Source of the DNA: an uncultured Faecalibacterium sp.
GTDB lineage: Bacteria > Bacillota > Clostridia > Oscillospirales > Ruminococcaceae
NCBI GenBank assembly: GCA_900772565.1
Contig: CAAHET010000097.1
Location: 1-40,994 of the forward strand
Direction: 5' to 3'
Length of the DNA: 40,994 nt
The translations under genes and the position numbers were made by a program. Numbering within the stretch: position 1 is the stretch's first letter; every line of letters starts with the position of its first letter. Under the pieces are notes generated by a model. It searched no databases and had not been told where the DNA came from. It was given only the letters and a program-made list of their open reading frames with translations. Below are positions 1-7,798 of the stretch, in pieces.

Positions 1-978
1 ATCCAGATAGGTGCGCGGCCACTTTTCCAGTGCTTCGGCCAGAATGGTGTGGTTGGTGTAGGCGCAGGTCTTGGTAACGATCTCCACCGCTTCCTCGAAC
101 TCGATGCCGCGCGCGCCCAGCAGACGGATCAGCTCCGGGATGACCATGCTGGGGTGGGTGTCGTTGATCTGGATGGCGGCGTAGTCTGCCAGATCATGGT
201 AATTGCAGCCACGGGCGGCGCACTCAGCCAGAATGAGCTGTGCACCGGCAGAGACCATCAGGTACTGCTGATATACCCGCAGACGGCGGCCGGCTTCATC
301 GGAATCGTCCGGGTAGAGGAAGAGGGTCAGGTTCTTGTCGATGGCGGTCTTATCGAAGGCAATGCCGTCATGGACGATGCTCTCATCAATGGTGTCCAGA
401 TCGAACAGGTTCAGGGTGTTGGTGCGTCCCTCGTAGCCGGTGACCGCCAGCTTGTACAGCCGGGCGGTGTACTCCTTGCCCGCCAGTTCCACCGGGTAGG
501 TGGTGTCGGTCTTTTCTGCCCAGCTGTGGGCAGTCAGCCACGGGTCGGGCTTTTCGTTCTGCACGCCGTCCTCAAAGGACTGATGGAACAGGCCGAAGTG
601 GTACCGCAGACCTACGCCGTCGCCGGGCAGGTTGAGCGTTGCCAGAGAGTCGAGGAAGCAGGCAGCCAGACGCCCCAGACCGCCATTGCCCAGAGAAGGC
701 TCCGGCTCTACCTCTTCAATGTCGGAAAGGCGCTTTCCGGCAGCAGCCAGCGCAGACCGGGCTTCGTCGTACAGCCCCAGATTGATGAGGTTGTTGGACA
801 GCAGCTTGCCAATAAGGAATTCGGCGCTGATATAGTACAGCTTGCGCCCGGTGACCGGCTGCACGCGGTCGGCGCTCTTCTGCCGCACAAGTTCCAGCAG
901 TGCCAGATACAGCTCCTGGTCGGTGCAATCCGCCAGCAGCTTGCCGGTGATACTCTGTAACGTTTCGGTAAAGCTCAT
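1..978 (-). CDS. glgP: Glycogen/maltodextrin phosphorylase, N-terminal part (cut by window edge)
   Basis: Phosphorolytic cleavage of alpha-1,4-glucans to glucose-1-phosphate in the cytoplasm. Reading leftward from ATG at 978 gives 326 residues with no stop. The family landmarks are clear: YYISAEFLIGKLLSNN, then GNGGLGRLAACFLDSLAT, then YHFGLFHQSFEDG, and near the edge INDTHPSM and TNHTILAEALEKWP. Family members are about 750-850 residues, so the PLP-binding C-terminal half lies outside the window. The start is set by a GGAGG ribosome site 8-12 bases upstream. With malQ about 5 kb away it would process maltodextrins freed inside the cell. Its leader contains a perfect 14-bp inverted repeat (1000-1052). 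GlgP and MalP types cannot be separated from this fragment. Confidence 0.95.
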   Translation of the reverse strand, partial: MSFTETLQSITGKLLADCTDQELYLALLELVRQKSADRVQPVTGRKLYYISAEFLIGKLLSNNLINLGLYDEARSALAAAGKRLSDIEEVEPEPSLGNGGLGRLAACFLDSLATLNLPGDGVGLRYHFGLFHQSFEDGVQNEKPDPWLTAHSWAEKTDTTYPVELAGKEYTARLYKLAVTGYEGRTNTLNLFDLDTIDESIVHDGIAFDKTAIDKNLTLFLYPDDSDEAGRRLRVYQQYLMVSAGAQLILAECAARGCNYHDLADYAAIQINDTHPSMVIPELIRLLGARGIEFEEAVEIVTKTCAYTNHTILAEALEKWPRTYLD

Positions 979-999
979 AAAAGCATCCTCCTTTGCTAG

Positions 1000-1052
1000 G
1001 GTGTATCTGAAAAGTCGAAAATTCAGTCTATTTCTTTGTTTTCAGATACACC
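1000..1052. repeat. Perfect 14-bp inverted repeat upstream of glgP
   Basis: GGTGTATCTGAAAA (1000-1013) and its exact reverse complement TTTTCAGATACACC (1039-1052) are separated by 25 bases. It sits 22 bases upstream of the glgP start, so it would be in or near its leader. No T-run follows on the glgP strand, so it is not an ordinary terminator. It could be an mRNA hairpin, a regulator site, or the ends of a tiny mobile repeat. Confidence 0.6.
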
Positions 1053-1112
1053 TTACGGAAAACAGGTTTGACATCTGTACCTCAAGATATACCACATAGA
1101 ACTTTCAAAATC

Positions 1113-1142
1113 TTGCCTAAATAGTGCAAACTATGGTACAAT
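1113..1142 (+). promoter_or_regulatory. Promoter of the AraC-family gene
   Basis: TTGCCT (1113-1118), an 18-bp spacer, then TACAAT (1137-1142). The predicted transcript start is about 16 bases before the ATG, just ahead of the GGGGGTGA ribosome site. Confidence 0.55.
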
Positions 1143-1164
1143 CCTATCATCAGGGGGTGAGACG

Positions 1165-2022
1165 ATGCAAAATCAGGCTTCTTTGCAGGAGACAAAACAG
1201 CACGGTGCGGTGCGGTTTCCGTTCAATCTGTACCCCTGCACCATTCCGGGGGATTTTCAGCAGGTAGCACTCCACTGGCACGAGAGCATGGAGCTGGTCT
1301 TTGTCAAGCAGGGCACAGGGCTGGTGCAGGTGGGCGCTGTGACCTACCCGGCTTACCGGGGGGATATCTTCCTTTTTGCTCCGGGCACGCTCCACGCGCT
1401 GCGGCAGGCAGAGGGGCAGCGCATGGAATACGAAAATATCATCTTTGAGCCGGAGCTGCTGGGTGGTGCCGAGGATCTTTGCGCCGAGAAATATCTGCTG
1501 CCGCTGCAAAGCGGGCGGCTGTCGCTGCCGGTGCGTCTGACCCCGAACGATTTGTGCTATCTGCAAGCCGCCGCCTGCCTGCGGGAGCTGGAAGATGCCA
1601 ACCGCGCCAAGCGTCCCGGCTACGAGCTGCTGGTAAAAGGGGCGCTGCTGCGCTTTCTTGCCCTGCTCATTGCGCAGGGCAGGCAGTGTCTCCCCACCGA
1701 AACTGCTGACACCCAGCGGCTGAAAACCGTGCTGCAATGGCTTTCGGCGCATTATGCCGAGCCGCTCCGGGTCGCCGATGCCGCCGGGGTCTGCTCCTTC
1801 AGTGCCAGCCATTTTATGCGCTGGTTCCGGCAGATGACCGGGCAGAGCTTTGTTGCCTTTCTGAACGAGTACCGGCTGAACACCGCCGCCGAGGCGCTGC
1901 AAACCACCGATGAGACCGTGCTGACCATCGCCTCCCGGTGCGGGTTTGAGAACCTTTCCTATTTTAACCGGGCGTTCAAGGCGCATTTTGGCATGACCCC
2001 GCGGGACTACCGAAAAAAATAA
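1165..2022 (+). CDS. AraC-family transcriptional regulator with cupin-type sensor domain
   Basis: A 285-residue DNA-binding regulator. Residues about 20-130 resemble the AraC N-terminal cupin/sugar-sensing domain (ALHWHESMELVFVKQGTG; YRGDIFLFAPGTLHALR). Residues about 180-285 form the two helix-turn-helix motifs of the AraC/XylS family, ending in CGFENLSYFNRAFKAHFGMTPRDYRKK in the usual style. The start is supported by GGGGGTGA seven bases upstream. It is divergent from glgP and convergent with the LacI-type gene, so a role in carbohydrate control is plausible. The effector and targets cannot be read from the sequence. Confidence 0.92.
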   Translation: MQNQASLQETKQHGAVRFPFNLYPCTIPGDFQQVALHWHESMELVFVKQGTGLVQVGAVTYPAYRGDIFLFAPGTLHALRQAEGQRMEYENIIFEPELLGGAEDLCAEKYLLPLQSGRLSLPVRLTPNDLCYLQAAACLRELEDANRAKRPGYELLVKGALLRFLALLIAQGRQCLPTETADTQRLKTVLQWLSAHYAEPLRVADAAGVCSFSASHFMRWFRQMTGQSFVAFLNEYRLNTAAEALQTTDETVLTIASRCGFENLSYFNRAFKAHFGMTPRDYRKK

Positions 2023-2034
2023 AAAATCAGAGAG

Positions 2035-2052
2035 GGACAGTACGATCTGTCC
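2035..2052 (+). terminator. Short hairpin just after the AraC gene
   Basis: GGACAG (2035-2040), TACGAT loop, CTGTCC (2047-2052). It is 12 bases after the stop and has no T-run, so it may be only an mRNA 3' end element. Confidence 0.3.
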
Positions 2053-2123
2053 GCTTAGCTTTGCTATACTCAGCAGCTCTCCCATGCGTAAGCGATGACG
2101 GAGAGGGCGAGTCAGTAAAAAAT

Positions 2124-2192
2124 AAAATCATCTGCAATAAGGACTCTCGGTTTAAACCGTTCAGGAGAATCATTGCAGATGATTTTTATTTT
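2124..2192. terminator. Bidirectional terminator between convergent araC- and lacI-type genes
   Basis: A perfect 15-bp stem, AAAATCATCTGCAAT (2124-2138) with ATTGCAGATGATTTT (2172-2186), ends in A/T-rich runs on both strands. The 33-base loop contains a 12-bp palindrome, CGGTTTAAACCG (2148-2159), and flanking CTC/GAG bases that could pair. It lies immediately after the leftward lacI-type stop (2197), as expected for a shared terminator. Confidence 0.7.
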
Positions 2193-2196
2193 GAGA

Positions 2197-3222
2197 TCAA
2201 ACCGCCGGCGGCGGGCAGCAGCTCTCCCGCGGGATGAGCTTATGCGGCACAATGATTTTTGTTGCCAGAAGGTTCGGGTTCTCGATGTGGTTGATGGTCT
2301 GGCTGGCGGCTTCCATGCCCAGCTGGTAAGGATTGACGTCCACGGTGGTCAGCTGCGGGCTGGTGATGCGGGAGAACAGGGAGTTATTGAAGGACACGAT
2401 GGACAGGTCTTTCGGGACGCGCAGTCCCAACTTGCCGCAGAACTGTTCCAGCACCACGGCAAGGATGTCGTCGCTGACCAGCATGGCGGTGGGGTGGTCC
2501 GGCGCGGTGAGCAGCGCTTTCAGCGCCCCCTCGTAGGCATCGTTCAGGGTGTTGACCTCCACACAGTCCTCTTCCCGGGGGGTGATGCCGTGCTTGAGCA
2601 GGGACATCTGGTAGCCCCGCTTGCGCTCTGCGGAAAACAGCATGGCGTTGCTGACCCCGAAATACGCAATGCGGCGGTGGCCCATCTCATAAAGGTAATC
2701 GGCGGCTTCCTCCCCGGCAAGGGCGTTGTCGTTGTCGATGTAGATGGTCTGATTCGCGGACTGCGCTGCCTTGCCCACAATGACATGGAGCAGCCCTTCG
2801 CTGCGCAGATACGCCGCCACGGGGCAGTCCTTTTTGGAGTAGAGCAGGATAAAGCCATCCGCCTGCGCGTTGGCGACCATGCTCTGAATGGCGTCCAGCA
2901 CCTCGGCATCGTCCTGCCCGGTGATGACCGTGTTCACATACCGCCGCTGGTTGCAGAACTGCCCGATGCCGCGGATGATCTCCAGATGAAAGGCGTTTTC
3001 GTAGACATCCCGCTGGGAGGAGGGCAGAATGATGCCGATGGTCTTGGAAAAAGCCTCCACCGGCTCGGCTTCAAAATTCGGCTCGTAGCCCAGCTGTGCC
3101 ATGATGCGGCGCACCCGCTCCTTGGTCTCCCGGCTGATGGAAGGGCTGTCCTTGCAGGTGCGGGACACCGTGGAGGGCGAGACCCCCGCTGCCGCTGCGA
3201 CATCCTTGATGGTAACTGCCAT
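2197..3222 (-). CDS. LacI-family repressor, probably of the maltose PTS operon
   Basis: A 341-residue LacI/GalR regulator. Residues 1-55 are the HTH and hinge region (VTIKDVAAAAGVSPSTVSR, then RVRRIMAQLGYEPN). Residues about 60-335 are the periplasmic-binding-protein-like effector domain (TIGIILPS, DGFILLYS, ADYLYEMGHRRIAYFG, PTAMLVSDDILA, LSIVSFNNSL). It is transcribed away from the PTS gene from a shared 284-bp region holding several TTGC...GCAA dyads, one of them covering its own -10. This points to MalR-like control of the PTS-mapP-malQ operon with autoregulation. The ATG follows a GGGAGGAA ribosome site. The sugar effector is inferred from the neighbours. Confidence 0.93.
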   Translation of the reverse strand: MAVTIKDVAAAAGVSPSTVSRTCKDSPSISRETKERVRRIMAQLGYEPNFEAEPVEAFSKTIGIILPSSQRDVYENAFHLEIIRGIGQFCNQRRYVNTVITGQDDAEVLDAIQSMVANAQADGFILLYSKKDCPVAAYLRSEGLLHVIVGKAAQSANQTIYIDNDNALAGEEAADYLYEMGHRRIAYFGVSNAMLFSAERKRGYQMSLLKHGITPREEDCVEVNTLNDAYEGALKALLTAPDHPTAMLVSDDILAVVLEQFCGKLGLRVPKDLSIVSFNNSLFSRITSPQLTTVDVNPYQLGMEAASQTINHIENPNLLATKIIVPHKLIPRESCCPPPAV

Positions 3223-3251
3223 AGTCTGTTCCTCCCTGATGTAGTGGTTCT

Positions 3252-3280
3252 ATTGTAAAGCCGTTTGCACGCAATGTCAA
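3252..3280 (-). promoter_or_regulatory. Promoter of the LacI-type gene
   Basis: Read leftward: TTGACA (3280-3275), a 17-bp spacer, TACAAT (3257-3252). This is a near-consensus sigma-A promoter with the start codon 30 bases downstream. The dyad at 3254-3269 overlaps the -10. Confidence 0.8.
3254..3269. promoter_or_regulatory. LacI-type operator over the lacI promoter
   Basis: TGTAAAGCCGTTTGCA: arms TGTAAA/TTTGCA around GCCG, a LacI/CcpA-like dyad with a central CG. Its position over the -10 and spacer suggests autorepression, or catabolite repression if CcpA binds it. Confidence 0.5.
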
Positions 3281-3295
3281 TGTTTGCGCACAGAA

Positions 3296-3312
3296 TTGCG
3301 TAAACCGTGCAA
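3296..3312. promoter_or_regulatory. LacI-type operator (TTGC...GCAA)
   Basis: TTGCGTAAACCGTGCAA, a 17-bp dyad with TTGC/GCAA ends, just upstream of the lacI-type -35. It shares end sequences with the sites at 3436 and 3468. Confidence 0.5.
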
Positions 3313-3435
3313 CGCTGTGCCTGCGTACCTTCGACAATTTCCACAAAGAATCCTTTGCACGGTTGTAGAAAACGTAGAAAGTTTATTTTTCGCTCAGAAA
3401 ACTCTTGTAAAAATTGCGGAGTTGGTTTATTCTTG

Positions 3436-3453
3436 TTGCGTAAAGTAGCGCAA
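3436..3453. promoter_or_regulatory. LacI-type operator upstream of the PTS gene
   Basis: TTGCG (3436-3440) and CGCAA (3449-3453) are perfect arms around TAAAGTAG. The site is 53 bases before the PTS start codon, in the expected promoter/leader zone. I could not find a confident -35/-10 pair for the PTS operon. Confidence 0.55.
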
Positions 3454-3467
3454 ACACAACGCAACGC

Positions 3468-3485
3468 TTGCACAAAACGATGCAA
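3468..3485. promoter_or_regulatory. LacI-type operator next to the PTS ribosome site
   Basis: TTGCA (3468-3472) and TGCAA (3481-3485) are perfect arms around CAAAACGA. The centre lies 32 bp from that of the 3436 site, about three helical turns, so both could be bound on one DNA face. Confidence 0.55.
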
Positions 3486-3506
3486 AAAGGAATAAGGAGG
3501 AACATT

Positions 3507-5189
3507 ATGGCAACAACAAAAGCGGCCCCGGGCAAAAAGGGGCTCATCAACTTCGACTTCTTACAGAAGCTGGGCAAGGTGCTGATGACGGTCATCGCCG
3601 TTATGCCGGCTGCCGGTCTGATGATCAGTCTGGGCAAGCTGGTGCAGATGGGCGGCGGCGACATCGCAGCGGTCATGACCATCGGTACCACCATGGAGAA
3701 CATCGGCTGGGCGGTCATCAATAACCTACACATCCTGTTCGCTGTCGCCATCGGCGGCAGCTGGGCAAAGGAGCGTGCGGGCGGTGCCTTTGCCGCCGTG
3801 CTGGCGTTCGCTCTCATCAATGTCATCACCGGCAACATCTTCGGCGTCACCAGCGCCATGCTGGCAGACCCCAACGCCGTGACCCATACTCTGTTCGGAC
3901 AGGAGATCGCAGTCAACGGCTACTTCACCTCTGTGCTGGGCGCACCGGCGCTGAACATGGGCGTGTTCGTGGGCATCATCGCCGGTTTTGTGGGCGGCGT
4001 AGCTTACAATAAATACTACAACTTCCGCAAGCTGCCGGATGCACTGGCGTTTTTCAACGGCAAGCGCTTCGTGCCCATGGTGGTCATTGCCTACTCGGTG
4101 GTTATTTCCATCGTGCTGTCGCTGTTCTGGCCTGTGGTGCAGACCGGCATCAACAACTTCGGCATCTGGATCGCCAACTCTTCCGAGACTTCTCCCATTC
4201 TGGCTCCGTTCATCTATGGTACGCTGGAGCGTCTGCTGCTGCCCTTCGGTCTGCACCATATGCTGACCATCCCCATGAACTACACCTCCTTCGGCGGCAC
4301 CTACACCATCGCTACCGGCGTCAACGCGGGCAGTCAGGTGTTTGGTCAGGACCCGCTGTGGCTGGCATGGGCAAACGACCTCATCAACTTCAAAAAGGCC
4401 GGCGACATGGCCGCTTACAACAACCTGCTGGCTACCGTCACCCCCGCCCGCTTCAAGGTTGGTCAGATGATCGGTGCTACCGGTCTGCTGCTGGGCATTG
4501 CACTGGCTATGTTCCGCCGTGTGGATGCCGACAAGCGTGCAAACTATAAGTCCATGTTCATCTCCACCGCGCTGGCAGTGTTCCTGACCGGCGTCACCGA
4601 GCCGCTGGAATTCATGTTCATGTTCTGCGCCATGCCGCTGTACATCGTGTACGCACTGCTGCAGGGCTGCGCTTTCGCCATGGCGGGCATCATCCATCTG
4701 CGTCTGCACTCCTTCGGCAATCTGGAGTTCATCACCCGCATCCCCATGTCCCTGCAGGCAGGTCTGGGCGGCGATATCATCAACTTTGTGATCTGTGTCG
4801 TGGCGTTCTTCGTCATCGGCTACTTCGTGGCCTATTTCATGATCGGCAAGCTGCAGCTGGCAACGCCGGGTCGTCTGGGCAACTACACCGATGATAATGC
4901 AGACGATTCTGCCGCCGCCGCAAAGACCGAGAAGAAGGCCGACAAAAAGGCCGATAACGGTCAGGCCGAGCGCATCATCGCCCTGCTGGGCGGCCGGGAG
5001 AACATCGTGCTGGTGGACGCCTGCATGACCCGTCTGCGCGTTACCGTGAAGGACCCTGCCAAGGTGGCCGACCTTGCCGCATGGAAGGCCGAGGGCGCGC
5101 TGAGCCTGCTGGTGAAGGGCGACGGCATTCAGGCCGTGTACGGCCCCAAGGCGGACGTTCTGAAATCTGACATCAACGATATTCTGTAA
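3507..5189 (+). CDS. PTS EIICB transporter, maltose/alpha-glucoside type
   Basis: A 560-residue membrane protein that imports and phosphorylates a sugar with phosphate passed from EIIA. Residues about 15-450 are the EIIC channel (AAGLMISLGKLVQM, ERLLLPFGLHHMLTIPMNYTS, TGVTEPLEFMFMFCAMPLYI). A charged Lys/Ala linker leads to an EIIB domain from about residue 485, with the phosphorylated cysteine in VDACMTRLRV (Cys506) and the typical GDGIQAVYGP. There is no EIIA domain, so a separate EIIA is needed. ATG 3507 follows AAGGAGG; an in-frame TTG at 3468 lies inside an operator and has no ribosome site. The pairing with mapP and malQ indicates maltose rather than glucose. Confidence 0.93.
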   Translation: MATTKAAPGKKGLINFDFLQKLGKVLMTVIAVMPAAGLMISLGKLVQMGGGDIAAVMTIGTTMENIGWAVINNLHILFAVAIGGSWAKERAGGAFAAVLAFALINVITGNIFGVTSAMLADPNAVTHTLFGQEIAVNGYFTSVLGAPALNMGVFVGIIAGFVGGVAYNKYYNFRKLPDALAFFNGKRFVPMVVIAYSVVISIVLSLFWPVVQTGINNFGIWIANSSETSPILAPFIYGTLERLLLPFGLHHMLTIPMNYTSFGGTYTIATGVNAGSQVFGQDPLWLAWANDLINFKKAGDMAAYNNLLATVTPARFKVGQMIGATGLLLGIALAMFRRVDADKRANYKSMFISTALAVFLTGVTEPLEFMFMFCAMPLYIVYALLQGCAFAMAGIIHLRLHSFGNLEFITRIPMSLQAGLGGDIINFVICVVAFFVIGYFVAYFMIGKLQLATPGRLGNYTDDNADDSAAAAKTEKKADKKADNGQAERIIALLGGRENIVLVDACMTRLRVTVKDPAKVADLAAWKAEGALSLLVKGDGIQAVYGPKADVLKSDINDIL

Positions 5190-5195
5190 AAAACT

Positions 5196-6014
5196 ATGAA
5201 ACTGCTCACATTGAATACCCACAGCCTTATCATCCCGGAGCATGAGGCAAAGCGGGAGATATTTGTAGACTTCATCGCAAAGGAGCAGCCGGAGGTGTTC
5301 GCCCTGCAGGAGGTGAACCAGACCGCCGCTGCGCCGCTGCTGGCAGAGGCTCCGGCGGGGTACTACCCCTGCCCCGGCAATACCGTGCTGCTGAAAGCGG
5401 ACAACCATGCCGCAGCCGTGGCAAAAATGCTGGAAGCGCGGGGTGTGCACTACTATTGGAGCTGGCTCCCGGCAAAGGTGGGCTATGACATTTACGATGA
5501 GGGCGCAGCGGTGTTCAGCCGTGCCCCCATCACCGACGCCGAAAACCTGCTGCTGAGCCAGTCTAGCGATTACAGCAACTGGAGGACCCGCCGCACACTG
5601 GGCATCTGTGCAGGAGATGTCTGGTATTATACGGTGCATCTGGGCTGGTGGAAGGACGAAGTAGAGCCCTTCGCCCCTCAGTGGGAAAAGCTTTCAAAGG
5701 CGGCGGGTGCCAAAAAGACCGCCTTTCTGCTGGGCGACTTCAACAGTGAAGCTGATGTGCGGGGCGAGGGCTACGACCTTGTCCGGCGCAGCGGCTGGCA
5801 GGATACCTACTGCATGGCACAGCAGCGGGACGATGGCTACACGGTGGTGGAAGCCATTGACGGCTGGCGAGATGCCCCGGATGCAACGGCAAAAAAGCGC
5901 ATCGACCAGATCTGGTGCTCCAAGGCCGTGGCCGTCAAGAGCAGCCGGGTGGTGTTTGGCGGCTTGCAGGAGCCGCAGGTGTCTGACCATGCCGGTGTTA
6001 TGATCGAGTTATAA
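5196..6014 (+). CDS. mapP: EEP-family phosphatase, probable maltose 6'-phosphate phosphatase
   Basis: A 272-residue protein of the endonuclease/exonuclease/phosphatase fold. Visible metal and catalytic motifs: LTLNTHS (Asn7), FALQEVNQ (Glu39), VHLGWW (His148), LLGDFNSE (Asp181, Asn183), KKRIDQIW and VSDHAG (Asp264-His265). It starts 6 bases after the EIICB stop with no good ribosome site, so translational coupling is likely. In Enterococcus faecalis, MapP of this family dephosphorylates maltose 6'-P beside a maltose PTS gene. The same context here makes MapP the best call. A nuclease or phosphodiesterase role is less likely because the gene sits between the PTS gene and malQ. Confidence 0.75.
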   Translation: MKLLTLNTHSLIIPEHEAKREIFVDFIAKEQPEVFALQEVNQTAAAPLLAEAPAGYYPCPGNTVLLKADNHAAAVAKMLEARGVHYYWSWLPAKVGYDIYDEGAAVFSRAPITDAENLLLSQSSDYSNWRTRRTLGICAGDVWYYTVHLGWWKDEVEPFAPQWEKLSKAAGAKKTAFLLGDFNSEADVRGEGYDLVRRSGWQDTYCMAQQRDDGYTVVEAIDGWRDAPDATAKKRIDQIWCSKAVAVKSSRVVFGGLQEPQVSDHAGVMIEL

Positions 6015-6030
6015 AGGAAGGTAAAAGAAG

Positions 6031-7533
6031 ATGCAGAGAAGTGCAGGCATTTTGCTGCCCATCAGCAGTCTGCCGTCCCCTTACGGCATCGGCTGCTTTT
6101 CGCAGGAAGCATACGACTTTGTGGACTGGCTCAAGGAAGCAGGGCAGACCTACTGGCAGATCCTGCCGCTGGGTGTGACCAGCTACGGCGACAGCCCCTA
6201 CCAGAGCTTTTCCGCCTTTGCGGGCAACCCCTATTTCATCAGTCTGGACGCACTGGTGGAGGAAGGGGTGCTGACTGCCGCCGAGTGCAAAAAGGCAAAC
6301 TTTGGCCGCAAGGCAGACGACATTGATTACAGCCGCCTGTATACCGAGCGCGGCCGCCTGCTGCGGCTGGCATACTCCCGCAGCGACATCGGCCACAACG
6401 AAGCGTTTACGGCATTCTGCGAGAAAAACAAGTGGTGGCTGGATGATTTTGCCCTGTTCATGGCGGTGAAAGACCGCTTTGAGGGCAAGCCATGGATCGA
6501 GTGGGCAGAGGATATCCGTCTGCGCTGGCAGCCCGCCATGGACTACTACCGCCGGGAGCTGTACTTTGAGGTGGAGTACTACAAGTATCTTCAGTTCAAA
6601 TTTGACGAGCAGTGGCGCAAACTGAAAGCCTACGCCAACAGCAAGGGCATCCAGATCATCGGCGATATCCCCATCTATGTGGCGCTGGATTCTGCGGACG
6701 CATGGGCAAACCCGGGACTCTTCCAGCTGGATAAGGACAATATTCCCACGGCAGTGGCGGGCGTTCCCCCGGATGGTTTTTCGCCCACCGGTCAGCTGTG
6801 GGGCAACCCGCTCTACCGCTGGGATGCCCACCGCGCGACCGGCTATCAGTGGTGGATCACCCGGCTGTGGTACTGCTTCGAGCTGTACGATGTGGTGCGC
6901 ATCGACCACTTCCGCGGCTTTGATGAGTATTTCTCCATCCCCTACGGCAGCGAGACCGCCGTGGATGGCCACTGGGAAAAAGGCCCCGGCATCGAGCTGT
7001 TCCGCGCGGTGGAGCAGGCGCTGGGCAAGCGGGAGATCATTGCAGAGGATCTCGGCTACATGAGCGACACCGTGCGGCAGCTGGTGCGGGACAGCGGCTT
7101 CCCCGGCATGAAGGTGCTGGAATTTGCCTTTGACTCCCGCGATACCGGCAGTGCCAGCGACTATCTGCCCCACAACTACCCGGTGAACAGCGTGGCGTAT
7201 ACCGGCACCCACGACAACGAGACGCTGGTCTCGTGGTACCAGACCATCTCTGACGCCGAGCGCGCCATGGTGCGGGATTACCTGTACGACTACGCCACCC
7301 CGGACGAGCAGCTTTATAAAAGCATGATCGCACTGATCCTGCGCAGCGCAGCAGCAAAGTGCATCATCCCCATGCAGGACTGGCTGGGGCTGGATAACGC
7401 TGCCCGCATCAATAAGCCCTCTACCGTAGGCCAAAACTGGCGCTGGCGGCTGAAAAAGACCCAGCTGACCAAGAAGCTCCAAAAAGAGATCTGCCAGCTG
7501 ACCACCCGCTATGGTCGGAAGAACTGGGCGTAA
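6031..7533 (+). CDS. malQ: 4-alpha-glucanotransferase (amylomaltase)
   Basis: A 500-residue GH77 enzyme that transfers glucan units between maltose and maltodextrins, releasing glucose and building longer chains for the phosphorylase. Signature stretches: GILLPISSLPSPYGIG at the N-terminus, LPLGVTSYGDSPYQSFSAFAGNPYFI, and GDIPIYVALDSADAW. The nucleophile is Asp292 (VVRIDHFRGFDEYF), the acid/base Glu339 (IIAEDLG), and the stabilizer Asp395 (TGTHDNETLVSW). All are intact and the length is normal. AAGGAAGG lies upstream of ATG 6031, 16 bases after mapP, so this is the last gene of the maltose operon. Confidence 0.97.
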   Translation: MQRSAGILLPISSLPSPYGIGCFSQEAYDFVDWLKEAGQTYWQILPLGVTSYGDSPYQSFSAFAGNPYFISLDALVEEGVLTAAECKKANFGRKADDIDYSRLYTERGRLLRLAYSRSDIGHNEAFTAFCEKNKWWLDDFALFMAVKDRFEGKPWIEWAEDIRLRWQPAMDYYRRELYFEVEYYKYLQFKFDEQWRKLKAYANSKGIQIIGDIPIYVALDSADAWANPGLFQLDKDNIPTAVAGVPPDGFSPTGQLWGNPLYRWDAHRATGYQWWITRLWYCFELYDVVRIDHFRGFDEYFSIPYGSETAVDGHWEKGPGIELFRAVEQALGKREIIAEDLGYMSDTVRQLVRDSGFPGMKVLEFAFDSRDTGSASDYLPHNYPVNSVAYTGTHDNETLVSWYQTISDAERAMVRDYLYDYATPDEQLYKSMIALILRSAAAKCIIPMQDWLGLDNAARINKPSTVGQNWRWRLKKTQLTKKLQKEICQLTTRYGRKNWA

Positions 7534-7753
7534 TGCAGGCATCGCTGCTCTGTGTAAAGGATGTACCCAATACGGGGCAGAAACGGGAGCGCGAGAACAG
7601 ATTTTGATAACACTGTGGGTGCGGTACAGCTGTCGGAGATTCTGAGCTGGGTTTCTTGTGGCACACCTATATTCGACAAAAATAAGGCGCAATATTGTAG
7701 CAACTTTACAAAATGCAATTTCTCCTGAAGGAAAAGTTGTTGCACTTTTCAGA
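7534..7753. other. Gene-free stretch between malQ and the ABC operon promoter
   Basis: No convincing ORF or RNA gene was seen. It contains a weak dyad, TTGTA/TACAA near 7695-7712, and no clear terminator for malQ. The first strong hairpin downstream is at 7799. Confidence 0.4.
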
Positions 7754-7782
7754 TTGAAAGAAACCGTAAAAAACGCTATACT
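7754..7782 (+). promoter_or_regulatory. Promoter upstream of the amino acid ABC operon
   Basis: TTGAAA (7754-7759), a 17-bp spacer, TATACT (7777-7782): a strong sigma-A promoter. Transcription should start near 7789, ten bases before a terminator hairpin. Confidence 0.75.
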
Positions 7783-7798
7783 TTAGCTATCGAAAGCA

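Noticed and set aside
3468..3506. Upstream TTG start for the PTS gene
   Set aside because: It falls inside a perfect operator dyad and has no ribosome site; ATG 3507 has AAGGAGG.
3726..5639. 637-codon open frame on the minus strand
   Set aside because: It is antisense to the PTS EIICB and phosphatase genes, and the His/Gln/Val-rich translation is typical of shadow frames.
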